Assembly: GCA_024036415.1 (NCBI GenBank)
Contig: JAMWET010005075.1
Location: forward strand, 521,001 to 585,000
Source of the DNA: Prochilodus magdalenae
Taxonomy: Eukaryota; Chordata; Actinopteri; Characiformes; Prochilodontidae
Length of the DNA stretch: 64,000 bases
Direction of reading: 5' to 3'
The notes below the pieces were generated by a model that ran no database searches, was not told where the DNA came from, and worked only from the letters and a program-made list of their open reading frames with translations. Every line of letters begins with the position of its first letter. Position 1 is the stretch's first letter. Below are positions 50,517 through 62,290 of the stretch, piece after piece. Both the position numbers and the translations under genes were made by a program.

Positions 50517-51425
50517 CCTCTGGGAGTGATTTAGGATTTCCCAGACACACCCTCCTCGCTGGGCAGAACTTGAGGAGTCATCTCACACACCCAGTCAACT
50601 GGTCAGCCCCCCCAACCCAAGCCTCTGTCATCCTCTTTCTCTCTCTCTCTGTGTCCTCAGATTACTCAAACCTGACCTCTATTCAGTTTAGCAGTCTCTG
50701 TCATTCATCACAGCTACTGCTACCGTTAGACAAAGGCTTCCTTTCTGATTAATGACCTGCTTTAGGTTAAGACACTTCAAGCTTCTCAAGCCTTATAAGT
50801 TCAGTAACTAGTATAGCAAAGTCCAACTAGCTCTAATCCGAAGCTCTGGCTAAAAGCAAACTGGGGGAGTGGGCTAATAGTGCCTGTGCTGATGTATGCA
50901 GAGTGGGGGCTGCTTGGGCTGTCAGTGGAAAGCACACTTTCCCCTCTCTTTGTCCTCAGATTCCTTCTTATTGTCTGCAGGACGATAACAAACAGTGCAG
51001 CGAGCGCTCCTTCCTGACTGAGAGGAGGGCCAGGTGACTGCATGCTTTTGTTTTCACTCCTTGTGAGGTCCTAAAAGATCTGCTAGGGCCTTTAAATCTC
51101 GACTCTGATAGGAATGGGACAGTGTGAAGAGTTTTAGAAGGGTTCCTTTTAAAGTGTGATCCTTTACAGATTGCTAAATTGTAGCTGTAACGTAATTAGC
51201 AGGATTACTATATTACAGTAATGTAACCTGATTACTTTCTGATACTTTTGGGTTCTTAATAAAGTCATATGATCATATAAAGACAACAGAAAAACACAAA
51301 TCCAGCAAAAGAAAATCTGCACTCTTTTAGACTATGGTTTAGAAAGGTGAGTTAACTGTAAGTGCTTTATACCAAGGTAAGACGACCAGTCTCCTTCTGG
51401 GACCCCTCACCAGAAATTATACACT

Positions 51426-51720
51426 CATGGTCAAAGAGTAGTTGCACAAATAGTTGCACCCAGAAGGAATCAACCGACAGGAATGAAACTTGGTGGGAAG
51501 GTTTGACACTGTGAGACATGCCAATGATTCAGGTTTCACGCTTGTCCGCACATGTGACAAGGACAGACCATAATGGTGTACCTGACTGACCCAACAGCCA
51601 CAACTGCAGACATTGAGCAAGCAGTGATGCCCTCCATGAGTTTTCCTGTTAGTGCCATCAGCATTGGCAGATGGCTGCCCGATGCATGATCACTCCTGTG
51701 GTCCCAGTATTCTGAACCAC
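51426..51720 (+). mobile_element. Tc1-like family 1, copy D (5' fragment)
   Basis: Best preserved 5' end of the family: ACACTCATGGTCAAAGAGTA then GTTGCACAAATAGTTGCACC, preceded by TA, followed by GGAATGAAACTTGGTGGGA and CAGTGATGCCCTCCATGAG. It breaks off near 51,700, with no 3' end. Confidence 0.75.
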
Positions 51721-51810
51721 TAGAACCTGAGAATTAACCAAAGTGTATTGTCGTTTTATAGAAGATATTTCTCCCTCTAATTATATTAAGACAAAACAGT
51801 TTCTTCTTAG

Positions 51811-52497
51811 GTTTTATTCAACCTAAAACATTACTCTGATTAAAATAATTGTTCATTCAAAGTCCCCTTTTTTAAGTTTTGAATAAACCCTATTCATTTG
51901 CTTGTAACAAATGGGAGTATTTTTTCAATGGATACCACATTTTTGCCATGTTTTCTTTGTCACTGTGTAAAAAATGTTTCATTGGTCTACAAAAAAAAGA
52001 CTGTAATTTGTTACAAGTAAATGAATTTTCAAATTTTCATTTTCTTTTTCAATTGCTTGTAACAAATTACTGGTAACTTTTTACAGTGAGAAAAAATGAC
52101 TTTGTGTTGTTACAAGCAATTGAATTAGTTTTACACAATTCATAAATTTGTTTTTTGAATTGTTTGTTAAAAATATTTTTGTGTAGGTTAAATAAACGTA
52201 ATTCACTTTTTACAGTGCTGATTGACATCAAAACAAACAAGAACCAAAAATATATAAGTGGAATGTCAATCAGAATGTTAATCAAGTGTAACCTTAGGTC
52301 ACTTCTTGGTAATAATTACAGTTTAGGATAATACAGCATAGACCACAAACATTATATTCCTATGTTCACAATTTAAATTGGTGTGAAGTGTTTTTAAAAA
52401 ATTACTATAAATTGAACTTTTTGCTTATTCAGCCTAAAAAAATGACTATGAATGAACAATTCTTCAATCAAAGTAATGTTCTGAGTTGGGTAAAACG
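51811..52497. mobile_element. Foldback (long-TIR) element
   Basis: The left arm (51,811-51,890) and right arm (52,420-52,497) are imperfect reverse complements over about 75 bp: left ATTACTCTGATT..AATTGTTCATTC against right GAATGAACAATT..AATCAAAGTAAT. Nested inside are further inverted TTGCTTGTAACAAAT and TTGTTACAAGCAATT copies (51,900, 52,050, 52,118). AT-rich, no coding capacity. Confidence 0.8.
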
Positions 52498-53099
52498 TGT
52501 TCGATAGCTTGTAACAACCTGGAGTAATTGAATGTAGCATTGCACTACAGTGTATAAATAACTTACAATTTAACCACAATTTAAATACATATGAAGTCAT
52601 CAACCGCACTCCTGCTGGTCACCATAACCATGTGCACATGTGCCGTACTGAGACGTGCTTTGCAGTAAGCTACTGACCTGGTAAATGTAATTGGAATTGT
52701 TTTCTAATATGGAAGAGTAGTTTGTGTGCGGTGCACATGGCCGACAGTTGCAGATGGAAAGCCATATACTTGAATCTGCTTAAGTTACTGCACACACCTG
52801 CCTAGACTCCACACGGTCTCACAACTCATAATTCATCAGTGTCAGAAGGAGACATGTGCATGAAAATAGAGATTAGTATCTGATATAGACACCACAGAGG
52901 GCTGATAATATCAAGCTTTAACTCTGACTGCATGCAATTAAATCCACAAAGTGCTCGTTTCTAACATGACACCCGCCATGAGCGATGTGTATTATAGACA
53001 GGATGGAGCTGAGATCACGAGGTTGTCATCTTGGCTGGTGTCCGGTTCCAAGGATCAATCTTTTTTCGGCTCTCTCTTTCACTCCTTCTCCCTCTCGTT

Positions 53100-53132
53100 C
53101 TCTCTCTCACTCTCTCTCTCTCTCACTCTCAC
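53100..53132. repeat. (CT)n microsatellite
   Basis: Slightly interrupted CT/CTCA run. Confidence 0.85.
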
Positions 53133-53244
53133 TGAAGAAAGAAAACAGCCATATATATTTACATATATGATTCAGATAAACACAGATTGTGGTCTATCTG
53201 ATTCTCTGTATACTTTATTAGCCCCATTTTACCCTGATAATCAA

Positions 53245-53495
53245 TCAATCACATTATTTGGGTGGTGGATCATTTTCAGCACTGCAGTAACACTGACGTG
53301 GTGGTGTGTTAGTTTGCGTTGTGCTGGTGTGAGTATTTAAACACAGTGTCACTGCTGGACTAAGAAAAGTCCATCAACCAAAACTATCCAGCCAACAGCA
53401 TCCTGTGACCACTGATCAAGTAGCAGAGCATGACTCTTGTGCCCACTGATCAAGTAGCAGAGGATGACCAACACAAACAGAAACAGATCGTCTCT
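53245..53495 (+). mobile_element. Otophysan-type interspersed repeat
   Basis: Landmarks GGTGGTGGATCATTTTCAGC, CTGCAGTAACACTGACGTGG, GTGTCACTGCTGGACTAAGA, AAACTATCCAGCCAACAGCA and GAGGATGACCAACACAAACA in the order of a repeat I recall as abundant in characins and catfishes. The middle is slightly deleted. Confidence 0.65.
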
Positions 53496-53793
53496 GACTT
53501 TACATTCAATTCAATTCAATTCAACTTTACAGTCATTATACTAATACACTGTAACGAAACACGGTCAGGCTCCTCCTCCAGTGCAGTTACAGAATATGTG
53601 TGTATATATATAAACAGTGTAGTGCAAAGACTAATAGACAAAAACAATGTGTGCAAACAGTACAGTACTTGTACAGGACATGTGCAAGGAGTAAGAGCAG
53701 TATCAGTTGAGCAGTATCAGTACATCTACATGTACATTACGTATTTATTATGATCATCATAAAATGTTTACAAAAAACAAACGTTAACTACAG

Positions 53794-53794
<1 letters not shown>

Positions 53795-53857
<63 letters not shown>
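53795..53857. repeat. (TA)n microsatellite, about 62 bp
   Basis: Uninterrupted TA run; self-complementary. Confidence 0.97.
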
Positions 53858-54292
53858 TGAACAGAAAACATACAAACTGTAGTTATCTTTTGCTTTCCAC
53901 AGACTTCCATTAGAAGTTAATGTAACAATGCTTTCCTTTCTCGAGTGAGGTTCCCGCTTTAGATAGACTAGACTAGCAAGGTAGACTAGTATGATTTCAC
54001 CCGACTCCTGCAGAAAACTTGTCCAAACTAAATCTCTTTATCCCGCTCCCACCTGAAGCCCTGTATAACTGGTTTCCATTTGTGTTAGTCATGAGTGAAA
54101 ATGATTGCCATATGTCGGACTTGCCTTTAACCTGCTTTATTGTCAGTCATGTATTCGTCTTTATTAAATCCAGTGTCCTTGCTGTGCCCATCAAACTGTC
54201 TGAAGGTTCTGCCCTTTTTTAGCAGCTCACGTGTTCATGGGACTGGTTGCTGCATGACTATTTAGAATGAAGGTATTACTTTCTCTTATTTT

Positions 54293-54786
54293 GCTTACTG
54301 GACAAAAATGTATTCGCCTTGTGTGTTTAAGGTGGTAGTAACGTCAAGCTTCTGCAGATGGCTTTGCATAAGAATGATCAAGCACAAAAACCTGCGTTGT
54401 GTGCGTGACAGGATTCATAGATTGAGAAGAGGTGGTACAGTACAGTGAATGTCTCATTTGATGTGTGGAAAATGGGTCCAATAGCAGATGTTAATGATTG
54501 ACTAAACAGGAGTGATTGTATTTGGGCGTACCAAAAGCCATAGTGTGAAGGAAGTAGCTGAATCTGCAGGTGTATGGAAGTGCATGGTCATACGGGTCTA
54601 TCAGCGGTGGCTAAAATCCCAGTCTGCAGGAAACTCTCCTCAGAATTGTGCCAGGGAAGGCATCCACCAAATCTGACCCAGCTGTACAATGTTAGTGTTT
54701 GAGCACTGATGTGGCCTCCATCCAGAACTTTGTTCCTCCAATCAAATCACAGCTGTTATTCATGGTGTTTTTTTGGTCTGGTGAGC
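54293..54786 (+). mobile_element. Tc1-like transposon, family 2, copy d (both ends)
   Basis: Left end GCTTACTGGACAAAAATG, right end TTTTGGTCTGGTGAGC, an imperfect inverted pair. It encodes in one frame HSVKEVAESAGV, then RVYQRWLKSQSAG, the clearest helix-turn-helix trace of the family, but a stop follows. At about 494 bp the catalytic region has been lost. Confidence 0.8.
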
Positions 54787-54789
54787 TAA

Positions 54790-56690
54790 TAGGCTGATTA
54801 TTAAATTATTGTTTTCATAGAATGTATATAACAGACTAATTTAGATAATAAAATCTTGGGCCCTATGTGTTTGGGTATCCACGAGTAAGGGGATATATAC
54901 TTATATTCCATGAAACTGACACTGAAAACGCGCAAGACACAGTGGTGAAGTTTTGATCTGACATCAGCATTGTATCACTTCAGCTCACTGATGCTTTTTT
55001 AGGATGTATGGGGTACAGCGTTGTTAAGATTACATTGTATTCATTGTTACTTTGTTTCTAATTTAGTTTTCCAATAGATATTTTCTCATGCATAATGTAA
55101 TATATTGTTCTAGAGATCAAATGACTGGCAACAGTGACATCTAAAAGAGGCTATTTCCTGAAGGAAACGCAGACTAGTTGTGCACTCTAAAGTGTTTCCA
55201 CTTCCTGCTAGGCTGTGGTAACTATGGGAGGAACGAGGGGTGAATAAATGAAACAGGACAGTGCGGGTCTGTACGGCTGTGGATTACCATATGGGGATCT
55301 GCCCTGAGTGAATACATGCAGTTTAGTGTCTGTGGGCTTACAGAAACAATTTGGTGTGAGTGAGGGATGAAAATGAATGGTACACTAGCGGGGAGACAAG
55401 CCATGGAATAAAAAATACCAACAGATAAGTGCGGGTCAGATCAACATTGAATTCATGCTTGGGGTCTGTTCTGAGAAAGAGCATGCGAAACGGAGCAGAG
55501 GTACAGTATATAGGCGGGTACTTTTACATCCCATTAACAAATTCTTGAATTCAGATCAGAAAGCTGTATACAATCGTATCTTTCCTGAACAGACCAAATG
55601 TTTAGAGTTGGAATGTTGATATCTCAAAAACCGCGGCAGTAGTTCGCAAAATCAGAACATCTTTGACCAAAATGAAGAAGAGGAAGAAGAAGAAGACGTA
55701 TCAGATAACAAAATATCGAGCAAAGCAATAGGGGGCACTGATAAGGATCCGTGGGCTAATAGTGAGCAGTTTGTTACTCATCATCCCTCAGGCGGTGGCG
55801 TGTTGCTACACGAGAGATGTTTGTGTCCTTTATCGAGGATAAATCACAGTATTTCTGATTTTTCAACATGCCTTACAGTTCCTCAGTCATTTCCTGTAAA
55901 GCCTTCTGGTGCTGATATGAATCTCCCCATCCCACACGCTCTCTCTCTCTTTTTGTGTCTCTTCGTTTTTCTCTCCTTTCTTTAATCTGATAAACTGCAC
56001 CACCTCAGGCATCTGAAGCCAGAGCCAGGCTGCTTGACCACACCACCTGTAAACCCCACAGCGGTGTGATAAATTCTGGGGGTGAGGGACAGGACACTCC
56101 CAGGGTCCTAGAGAAGGCTCAGTTGACCTGTACATGCTCCACCCACAAATGAGATCTTTTGTAGTGACTGTTGGACAAGTTTGACAGAATGCCGGTAAAG
56201 TCTGACTCAGTCTAATGAGTAACATGTAATGAGTGGCATGTTACCTAGTTGTTGTTAGAATAGCCTTATATAGTGGGTTATTATTATTTTTATATAATGC
56301 TTATTTTTGAATGTGTGTGAGAACTCATACTGTTAGACTGGAGTGGATTTACTATTTTAATCAAGCTGGTGTTGTCGTTGGTCCCAACCTGCTTGTTTTT
56401 TATTGGTAAAGATGCATTTAGATGGAAACATACCATCAGCTCTGAACAAAAACCGCTAGGCTGTTTTATTAGTCTGGGTGGGAGGGTTCATCAATGCTCT
56501 AAAAAGATGTACAACTTTGCAACAGTTGCATTAAAAGAGCGACAGATCAGTTGTACATGTACAGTGATTTGTTGCTGAGGTGTTTATAACTATTAAACAT
56601 ATTTGCTTAATTCTGACAGCACAGTTTAAACCAGCCAATGCAGGCTGTGAGGATCATCATCATGGTGTGTCACTGGTGTGTAAATCCAAC
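54790..56690. other. 5' flank, no gene seen
   Basis: AT-rich sequence with a GAAGAAGAGGAAGAAG purine run (55,673-55,697). No exon or recognised repeat. Confidence 0.4.
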
Positions 56691-57720
56691 TCAAATTTTG
56701 CGAGTCTTACAATACTTAAAAAACTGGGAGTCTAAGTCAGGTTTCTAGCCACTGGTATGCAAGTGCAAGTTCAGCCTTAAGTCACTGGTGTTCAAGTCCA
56801 AGTTTGTGTCAGATTACTGGAGTGTGAGGCTCAAGTTAGTGGGGTGTGAGCTCAAGCCTCAAGCCTTAAGCCTTAAGGTTTTTAAGTCCAAGCTGAATGT
56901 CTAGTCCCGGTAGTTTTAAGTCCTAGTTGAGTCCTGAGTCACAAGTGTGTAAACTCAAGTTGATTCTTAAGTCACTGGATTGAAAGTCTCAGTCAAGTCT
57001 CAAGTCACTGTGGTGCCAATCAAAGTCTCAATTTCCTTGTGTATGAGCCCAGGTCAAGCCTTTAGCCTCTGATATACAACTCTAAACTAAATCTCAAGTC
57101 ACTGAAGTCAAGTCTAGAGTCACTATAGCATAAGTCTAAGTCTGGTTTCAAGTTACTGCAGTGTGAGCCGAAATCAAGTCCTGAGCCCCTGGTATACACG
57201 TCCAAGAGTCTCAAGGCACTGAAGTGCAGGTCAAGTTTCAAGTCACTGGAGTGTCAGTCCAAATCAGGTCTCAAGTCACTGGAGTGTGAGTCCAACTCGA
57301 GTCACAAGTCACTGGAGTGCGAGGCCAACTCGAGTCACAAGTCACTGGAGTAAGAGTCCAAGTTGAGTCTCAGATCACTGGATTGCCAGTCCAAGTTGAG
57401 TCTCAAATCACTGGGGTGCAAGTCCGAGTCAAATTACTCAACAAGTCACTGGTGCCTGAAACCAAGTCAAGCCTTAAGCCTCTGGTATATGAGTCCAAGT
57501 TAAGTCTCACGTCGCTGAAGTGTGGGAAGGAGTTGAGGCTAGTCTCAAGCCACTATGATGCGAGCCCAAGTTGAGTTTCAAGTTACAAAGGTGTGAGCCG
57601 GGGTCAAGCCACAGGTGTAGGAGTTCAAGCTGAGCCTCAAATCACTGGTGTGCAAGTCTAAGTCAAATCTCAAGGTGTGTTGAGTCTCAAGGCATTGGTG
57701 TGTGAGTCTGAGTTTTAGAA
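56690..57720 (+). repeat. Degenerate 33-bp minisatellite, about 1 kb
   Basis: Repeats of a unit such as GTCACTGGAGTGTGAGTCCA plus ACTCGAGTCACAA (33 bp) recur through the interval. They are best preserved at 57,240-57,420 and increasingly diverged outward, with variant units of other length. Because 33 is divisible by three, a frame at 57,317-57,574 shows an 11-residue repeat (VESQITG...), which I regard as incidental: no start context, splice sites or conservation evidence. Confidence 0.88.
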
Positions 57721-60185
57721 TAGGGTGGAATAATTTTAACCAAGCTAATGTTAGTTTGGTGGCAAATGTGTTATAGTCGGTTCTAGATTCTGTTGGTAAA
57801 GCAGAATTTGAATTGGAAACTCAATGTTGAATCTAAACAACATGCGCTACACCGTCTTAATTTGAGTAGACTGAGTGGGAGTTTTGTCAGTGTTCTGTGT
57901 GCATGTCCAACTTTCCAACAGTACAATGAAAGATTGTGTTTGTGTACAGATGTGTTCAGTTGTACTGGCATATTAATGATTTGTAGCCCTTGGTGTTCAT
58001 AACCATTAAACAGATTTGCTCCATTCTAACAAACCTGATTAAACCAACCAGTACAGGATAATGGAGAAGATAGTAAACGTCTAATGAATGTTATATTTAA
58101 TAAGATGTCGTATTCTAAACCACAGACTGGATAATATAAAGCGCTGTTAGAGAATGTCAAGATCAATGTTTCATGAACATAGACTGGGAAAGTGAAAATC
58201 CACATTAAACACTGTGGCTTTTCAGTAGCAATCCATAATTACATTTAAGCCCCGTTCCATAATTATATTAAGAAGTTGCGTGGAGGCCACTCCTGTGGAT
58301 TCTCCCCAACATTAATTTGCACTGAGTCAAAACTCTGATCTGTAATCTGCTCTGGGTTAGTCATGTCTTCATTGAAGCTTCACGGATGGTCCTGCATAGC
58401 ACAGATTTCTCCTACTCACAGCTCGCATGCTCTTTATCACCATCTCCCTCTCCCTTTTTCTGTTTTCATTCCAGGGAGGGTACTCATCATCTTCCTTTTC
58501 TCCATTACTCTGCCCAAGGCTGAAGGAAGCAGAGGTTTATCAGTGCACTAAATGTAAACTATATGGTTGTGGTTCAGAAATGTCCCATTCCACTTTTAAT
58601 CAGCAAGACCGAAACAAATTCAGCTGCCTCCTAAAAGTGAGAATGTGAGATCCAGTGGTCAGTGAAGGCTATGATTGCAGGCTCGGCTATTAAAGCAAGG
58701 GAATACTTATATATAAGTGTTTGCAGGATGCGCTATAAAAGTCATCCACATGGATAATTAAGTTACAGTTTCAACCAAGGGAACAATAAAAACCCATAAA
58801 ACGTTTACTGTAGCCTCTTAAAAACTGAAGTGTGAAAAGAGTTTTTGGAGCAAGGCCAAAGAAAAATAGCCTTTTTTTGTCTCCTAAAGATTTTTTTTTC
58901 TTAGGGAGTCAAATCTTAAGAATTCATGAGGTGAGTTGCAGGTCAGTTCAGGGTGAGTCTTATTATGAGTCAGGAAATGGGCAACTCGAGTCCAAGTCAC
59001 AGACAAAAACCAACAAGAGATGTTGCCCTCTATCTTCAGGCCTTTGCCTCATAGAAGTACAAGCTGGTAGCTGTCCGTCATAGCCGGTGTTTTCCAGGAG
59101 GAACTAAGAGCAGCTCACATGATGAGCATTACTGAGCATCATCTGCTCTACACATGTTAGCAGGGCTGTCATCAACGGGGTGCTCAGCCAGCATTTACAC
59201 CTAGTGTCCATGCTGATGGACAGAGAATCACCAGAACCTAAATTTACAAGAGTATTTCACGGCTGATCCAGAGTTAGACTGAGCATTGTATGTTCCGGTT
59301 CCTCTGACTGTATGGCTAAAGGGCACGTAGATCCAAAAAGAGGGGACGCGCTATGAGCATGCCACAAGTTCCTCTGTGTGCTGTAAAAATGATGGATGGT
59401 GATGAATAGGCATGCTAGCTAGCTGACACTAGTCCGATTCTTCCATGGCCTTGACTAGTCCATTGTCATTAGCTGGTGTTTATGAAGACCAACAGGTGAC
59501 ATCTGTCAAACAAACATGAGCGGTAAATGGAAAGGCACTGACTGTTTTATAGCCAAGCCATCATCAGCTGGGAAGAAAACATTCTGGGCGTGTTGGATTT
59601 CCAAACACACTTTGGTCTTTTTTTAAATGGGACATGCAGAGCTGCTAACTCCGGGAGAGTGGCCTGTTTACGTTCAGCATCCTGGCACCGAAGAAACAGG
59701 CCTGGAAGTGCCACAGCGAGAGCGCTTTCATTCTTACATCCAGTGTGACAGTGAAGACAAGAGGAAACCGCACGCCCAAGGAACATCCCAGGCTAAAAAG
59801 AGCTGAAGACTGGGATAAACACCCTGCACTTGCTTTCATCTACGTGCGGTCTGATGTTTCACTTTTCTCACAGACAGAGATTTTCTTGGCTTCTCACTGT
59901 GGCTGGCTAGTAAGGGTGGGCAATATGTCACAAAGACATCAAAATACTTAAGGACAGTTTCATGACTTTAACGCCACATTACATTGTTTTTCTGCAGAGG
60001 CATAAGCACAAACAACACAACAGGAAAACCACAGTATCCAGAAGTAGAGCTAGAACTCACTTCACTGTCAAGGTTCAAACTCACTGACTCCTAACTTTGT
60101 ACAGCCACACCACACGGAGGCACACCACATCCTTACGTGCTGATGGAACACACAAAATTCCTAGAAATGTGATTTAAAGGTACCT
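57721..60185. other. 5' flank, no gene seen
   Basis: No recognised exon or element. Sequence at 59,540-59,830 is non-repetitive and GC-richer. Homopolymer T runs occur near 58,874 and 58,892. Confidence 0.4.
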
Positions 60186-60690
60186 TCATCATATCACCCG
60201 CCCATCTCACATCTCTTCCTTCCCTTTGCCTCTCTGTTAATGTGCTTGGACACAGAGCTCTGTGAACAGCCAGCCTCTTTAGCAATGACTTTTTGTGTCT
60301 TGCCCTCCTTGTGCAAGGTGTCAGTGGTCGTCTTTAGTACAACTGTCAAGTCAGCAGTCTTCCCCATGATTGTGTAGCCTACAGAACTAGCCTGAGAGAC
60401 CATTTAAAGGCCTTTGCAGGTGTTTTGAGTTAATTAGCTGAATAGAGTGTGGCACCAGGTGTCTTCAATATTGAACCTTTTCACAATATTCTAATTTTCT
60501 GAGATACTGAATTTGGGGTTTTCATTATTTGTCAGTTATAATCAATAAACTAAAAAGAAATAAACACTTGAAATATATCCATCTGTGTGTAATGAATGAA
60601 TATAATATACAAGTTTCACTTTTTGAATGGAATTACTGAATAAATCAACTTTTTCATGATATTCTAATTTTATGACCAGCACCTGTATCT
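60186..60690 (-). mobile_element. Tc1-like transposon, 5' half with DNA-binding domain
   Basis: On the minus strand it starts TACAGGTGCTGGTCATAAAA (terminal repeat with TA edge), runs through an AT-rich leader, and reaches an ATG-led frame (60,403-60,194) with MGKTADLTVVLKTT, then VIAKEAGCSQSSVSKHI and GRKRC: the paired-like helix-turn-helix and AT-hook-type end of a Tc1 transposase. The catalytic DDE half and the other end are missing; it breaks at about 60,186. A stop-free start is kept, but the protein is truncated. Confidence 0.88.
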
Positions 60691-61789
60691 AGGACATCCA
60701 GAAGGCCCAGAGTAACTTCTTAGTTTTATTCTTATCATGATCAGAAAACATAGCTTTAGAGGAATGTAAAGATGAACAACAATACACACATCTTTCACTT
60801 CTTTGAACACATGACAGTGTAGTATGTGGTTGTATACGGAACTCTTGACAGTGATATTTGCTGGGAAGACATTTCCTTAATAGCCAGAGGTTAGTGGACC
60901 CGTGTTGGCCCACTATCAGCAAAGCTGGTGCTTCACTGGTGTTTTGCTCAGGGTTTTCGGGCACCCTGTTGGTGGTTTTAGTACAGTGTTAGACAAAATG
61001 CCACTTTTAATTGCTTGTTTTCCACTTACAGTTTATATCACAGTTTTTAACTTCTTTCTGATCCTCATTATACTTAATAAATGTGTTTAGTAAGTCGTGT
61101 TGAGTGTCTGCAACATTTTCAACTAAATAATTTTATAGCAGGCATCGCCTTTGTGTTTCCTCTATGGCATTTGTAATATTTGTCTTATAAATACATAGCT
61201 TGTTTTCCAAAGTAAAGGTCTGTGTGCATTTATAATCAGTTTGATGGGGTTACATACTAGGTAGATATCATACATAGGACAGTTATCCGGGGTGCTGACC
61301 TGATTAAGCCAGTGGACTGATATATGCTTGCTATTTGGGTTTGTTTGGATGTAGTTTACATGGTTTATGAAGGCAATTGAAACCAAATGGAGCTTGTGGG
61401 TTACTTACTAGTTACCTGCTAGTCAGACTGTGCAAGCTAAGTTTCTAGCATTTCAGATTCTGCTCCAGATAAGCTAATATGGTTCATTAACAATAGATAT
61501 GTCCACTAATAGTGAGCAGAGAGAATCGACGTGGCAGGATAAAGTGCAAGTGGTTGAGTACCCTAAAGGCCAAAACTTGGAAATATTTTTTTTTAAATGG
61601 AGGCACACAAACTGGCGCCGACACACCACGTCAGCGACCCCGAGCACTGTTCGGTGCCTCAGTGAGTCACAGTGCACCACGCTGATTTTTGCCATACTAC
61701 TTTAGATTAATGGAGAGCATTGTAATTTACTGCTCCAATTAAGTCTTGTAATTTACACAGAGAACATCTTTCTGAGTTCTACAACATCC

Positions 61790-62290
61790 AGCGAATTTGA
61801 CCTCAGGAGGCCACCCATTGTGTTTCAAGGCTTGACCACGACAACACGCTCCTGGTATTCCTCTGCTGGCCATCAGGGCCCTGCAATTCATCCAGAATGA
61901 ATTTTCCCAACTTCACTATTGTCACTCCACTGCTCCCTTGGCTGGCTTCCTGTGTTAGAGTTAAAACTCTGATGCTAGCCTACAAAGCCAAGAATGGAGC
62001 AGCCCCTCCCTGCCTTGGCAATGGCCATGAGTCAACCTGTACCTTGAGCCCTTCGAGCTTCAAGTACAGCTCGCACTGACACGGCACAACATGCTGCATT
62101 TAATTCTTTATTTTTCTTCAGAGGTTTTAGCACTGGCTAGGTATCACTAGTCAAAGCACTCAAGCTGAGCTTAACTCTGTATTTTTCATCAACACCAGCT
62201 TTTGTTCTGGCAGTGTTGGAGCTCAAGGGTAGTTTGTACTCCAACCTGTTTGTACTAGCTAGGGTACATTTTCTGACAGGGCACAAAGCA
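61790..62290 (+). mobile_element. 3' fragment of an L2/Rex-type LINE
   Basis: Frame-broken coding trace: in successive frames LQFIQNEF, then KTLMLAYKAKNGAAPP and PSSFKYSS, matching the conserved end of fish L2/Rex reverse-transcriptase ORFs (RVIQNAAARL..FK.LMLAYKA.NG.AP). Frameshifts near 61,930 and after 62,000. The 3' tail is not clearly delimited. Confidence 0.7.

Noticed and set aside
57317..57574. 85-residue frame with an 11-residue repeat (VESQITG type)
   Set aside because: It follows from the 33-bp tandem period; adjoining units shift frame and no exon signals are present.
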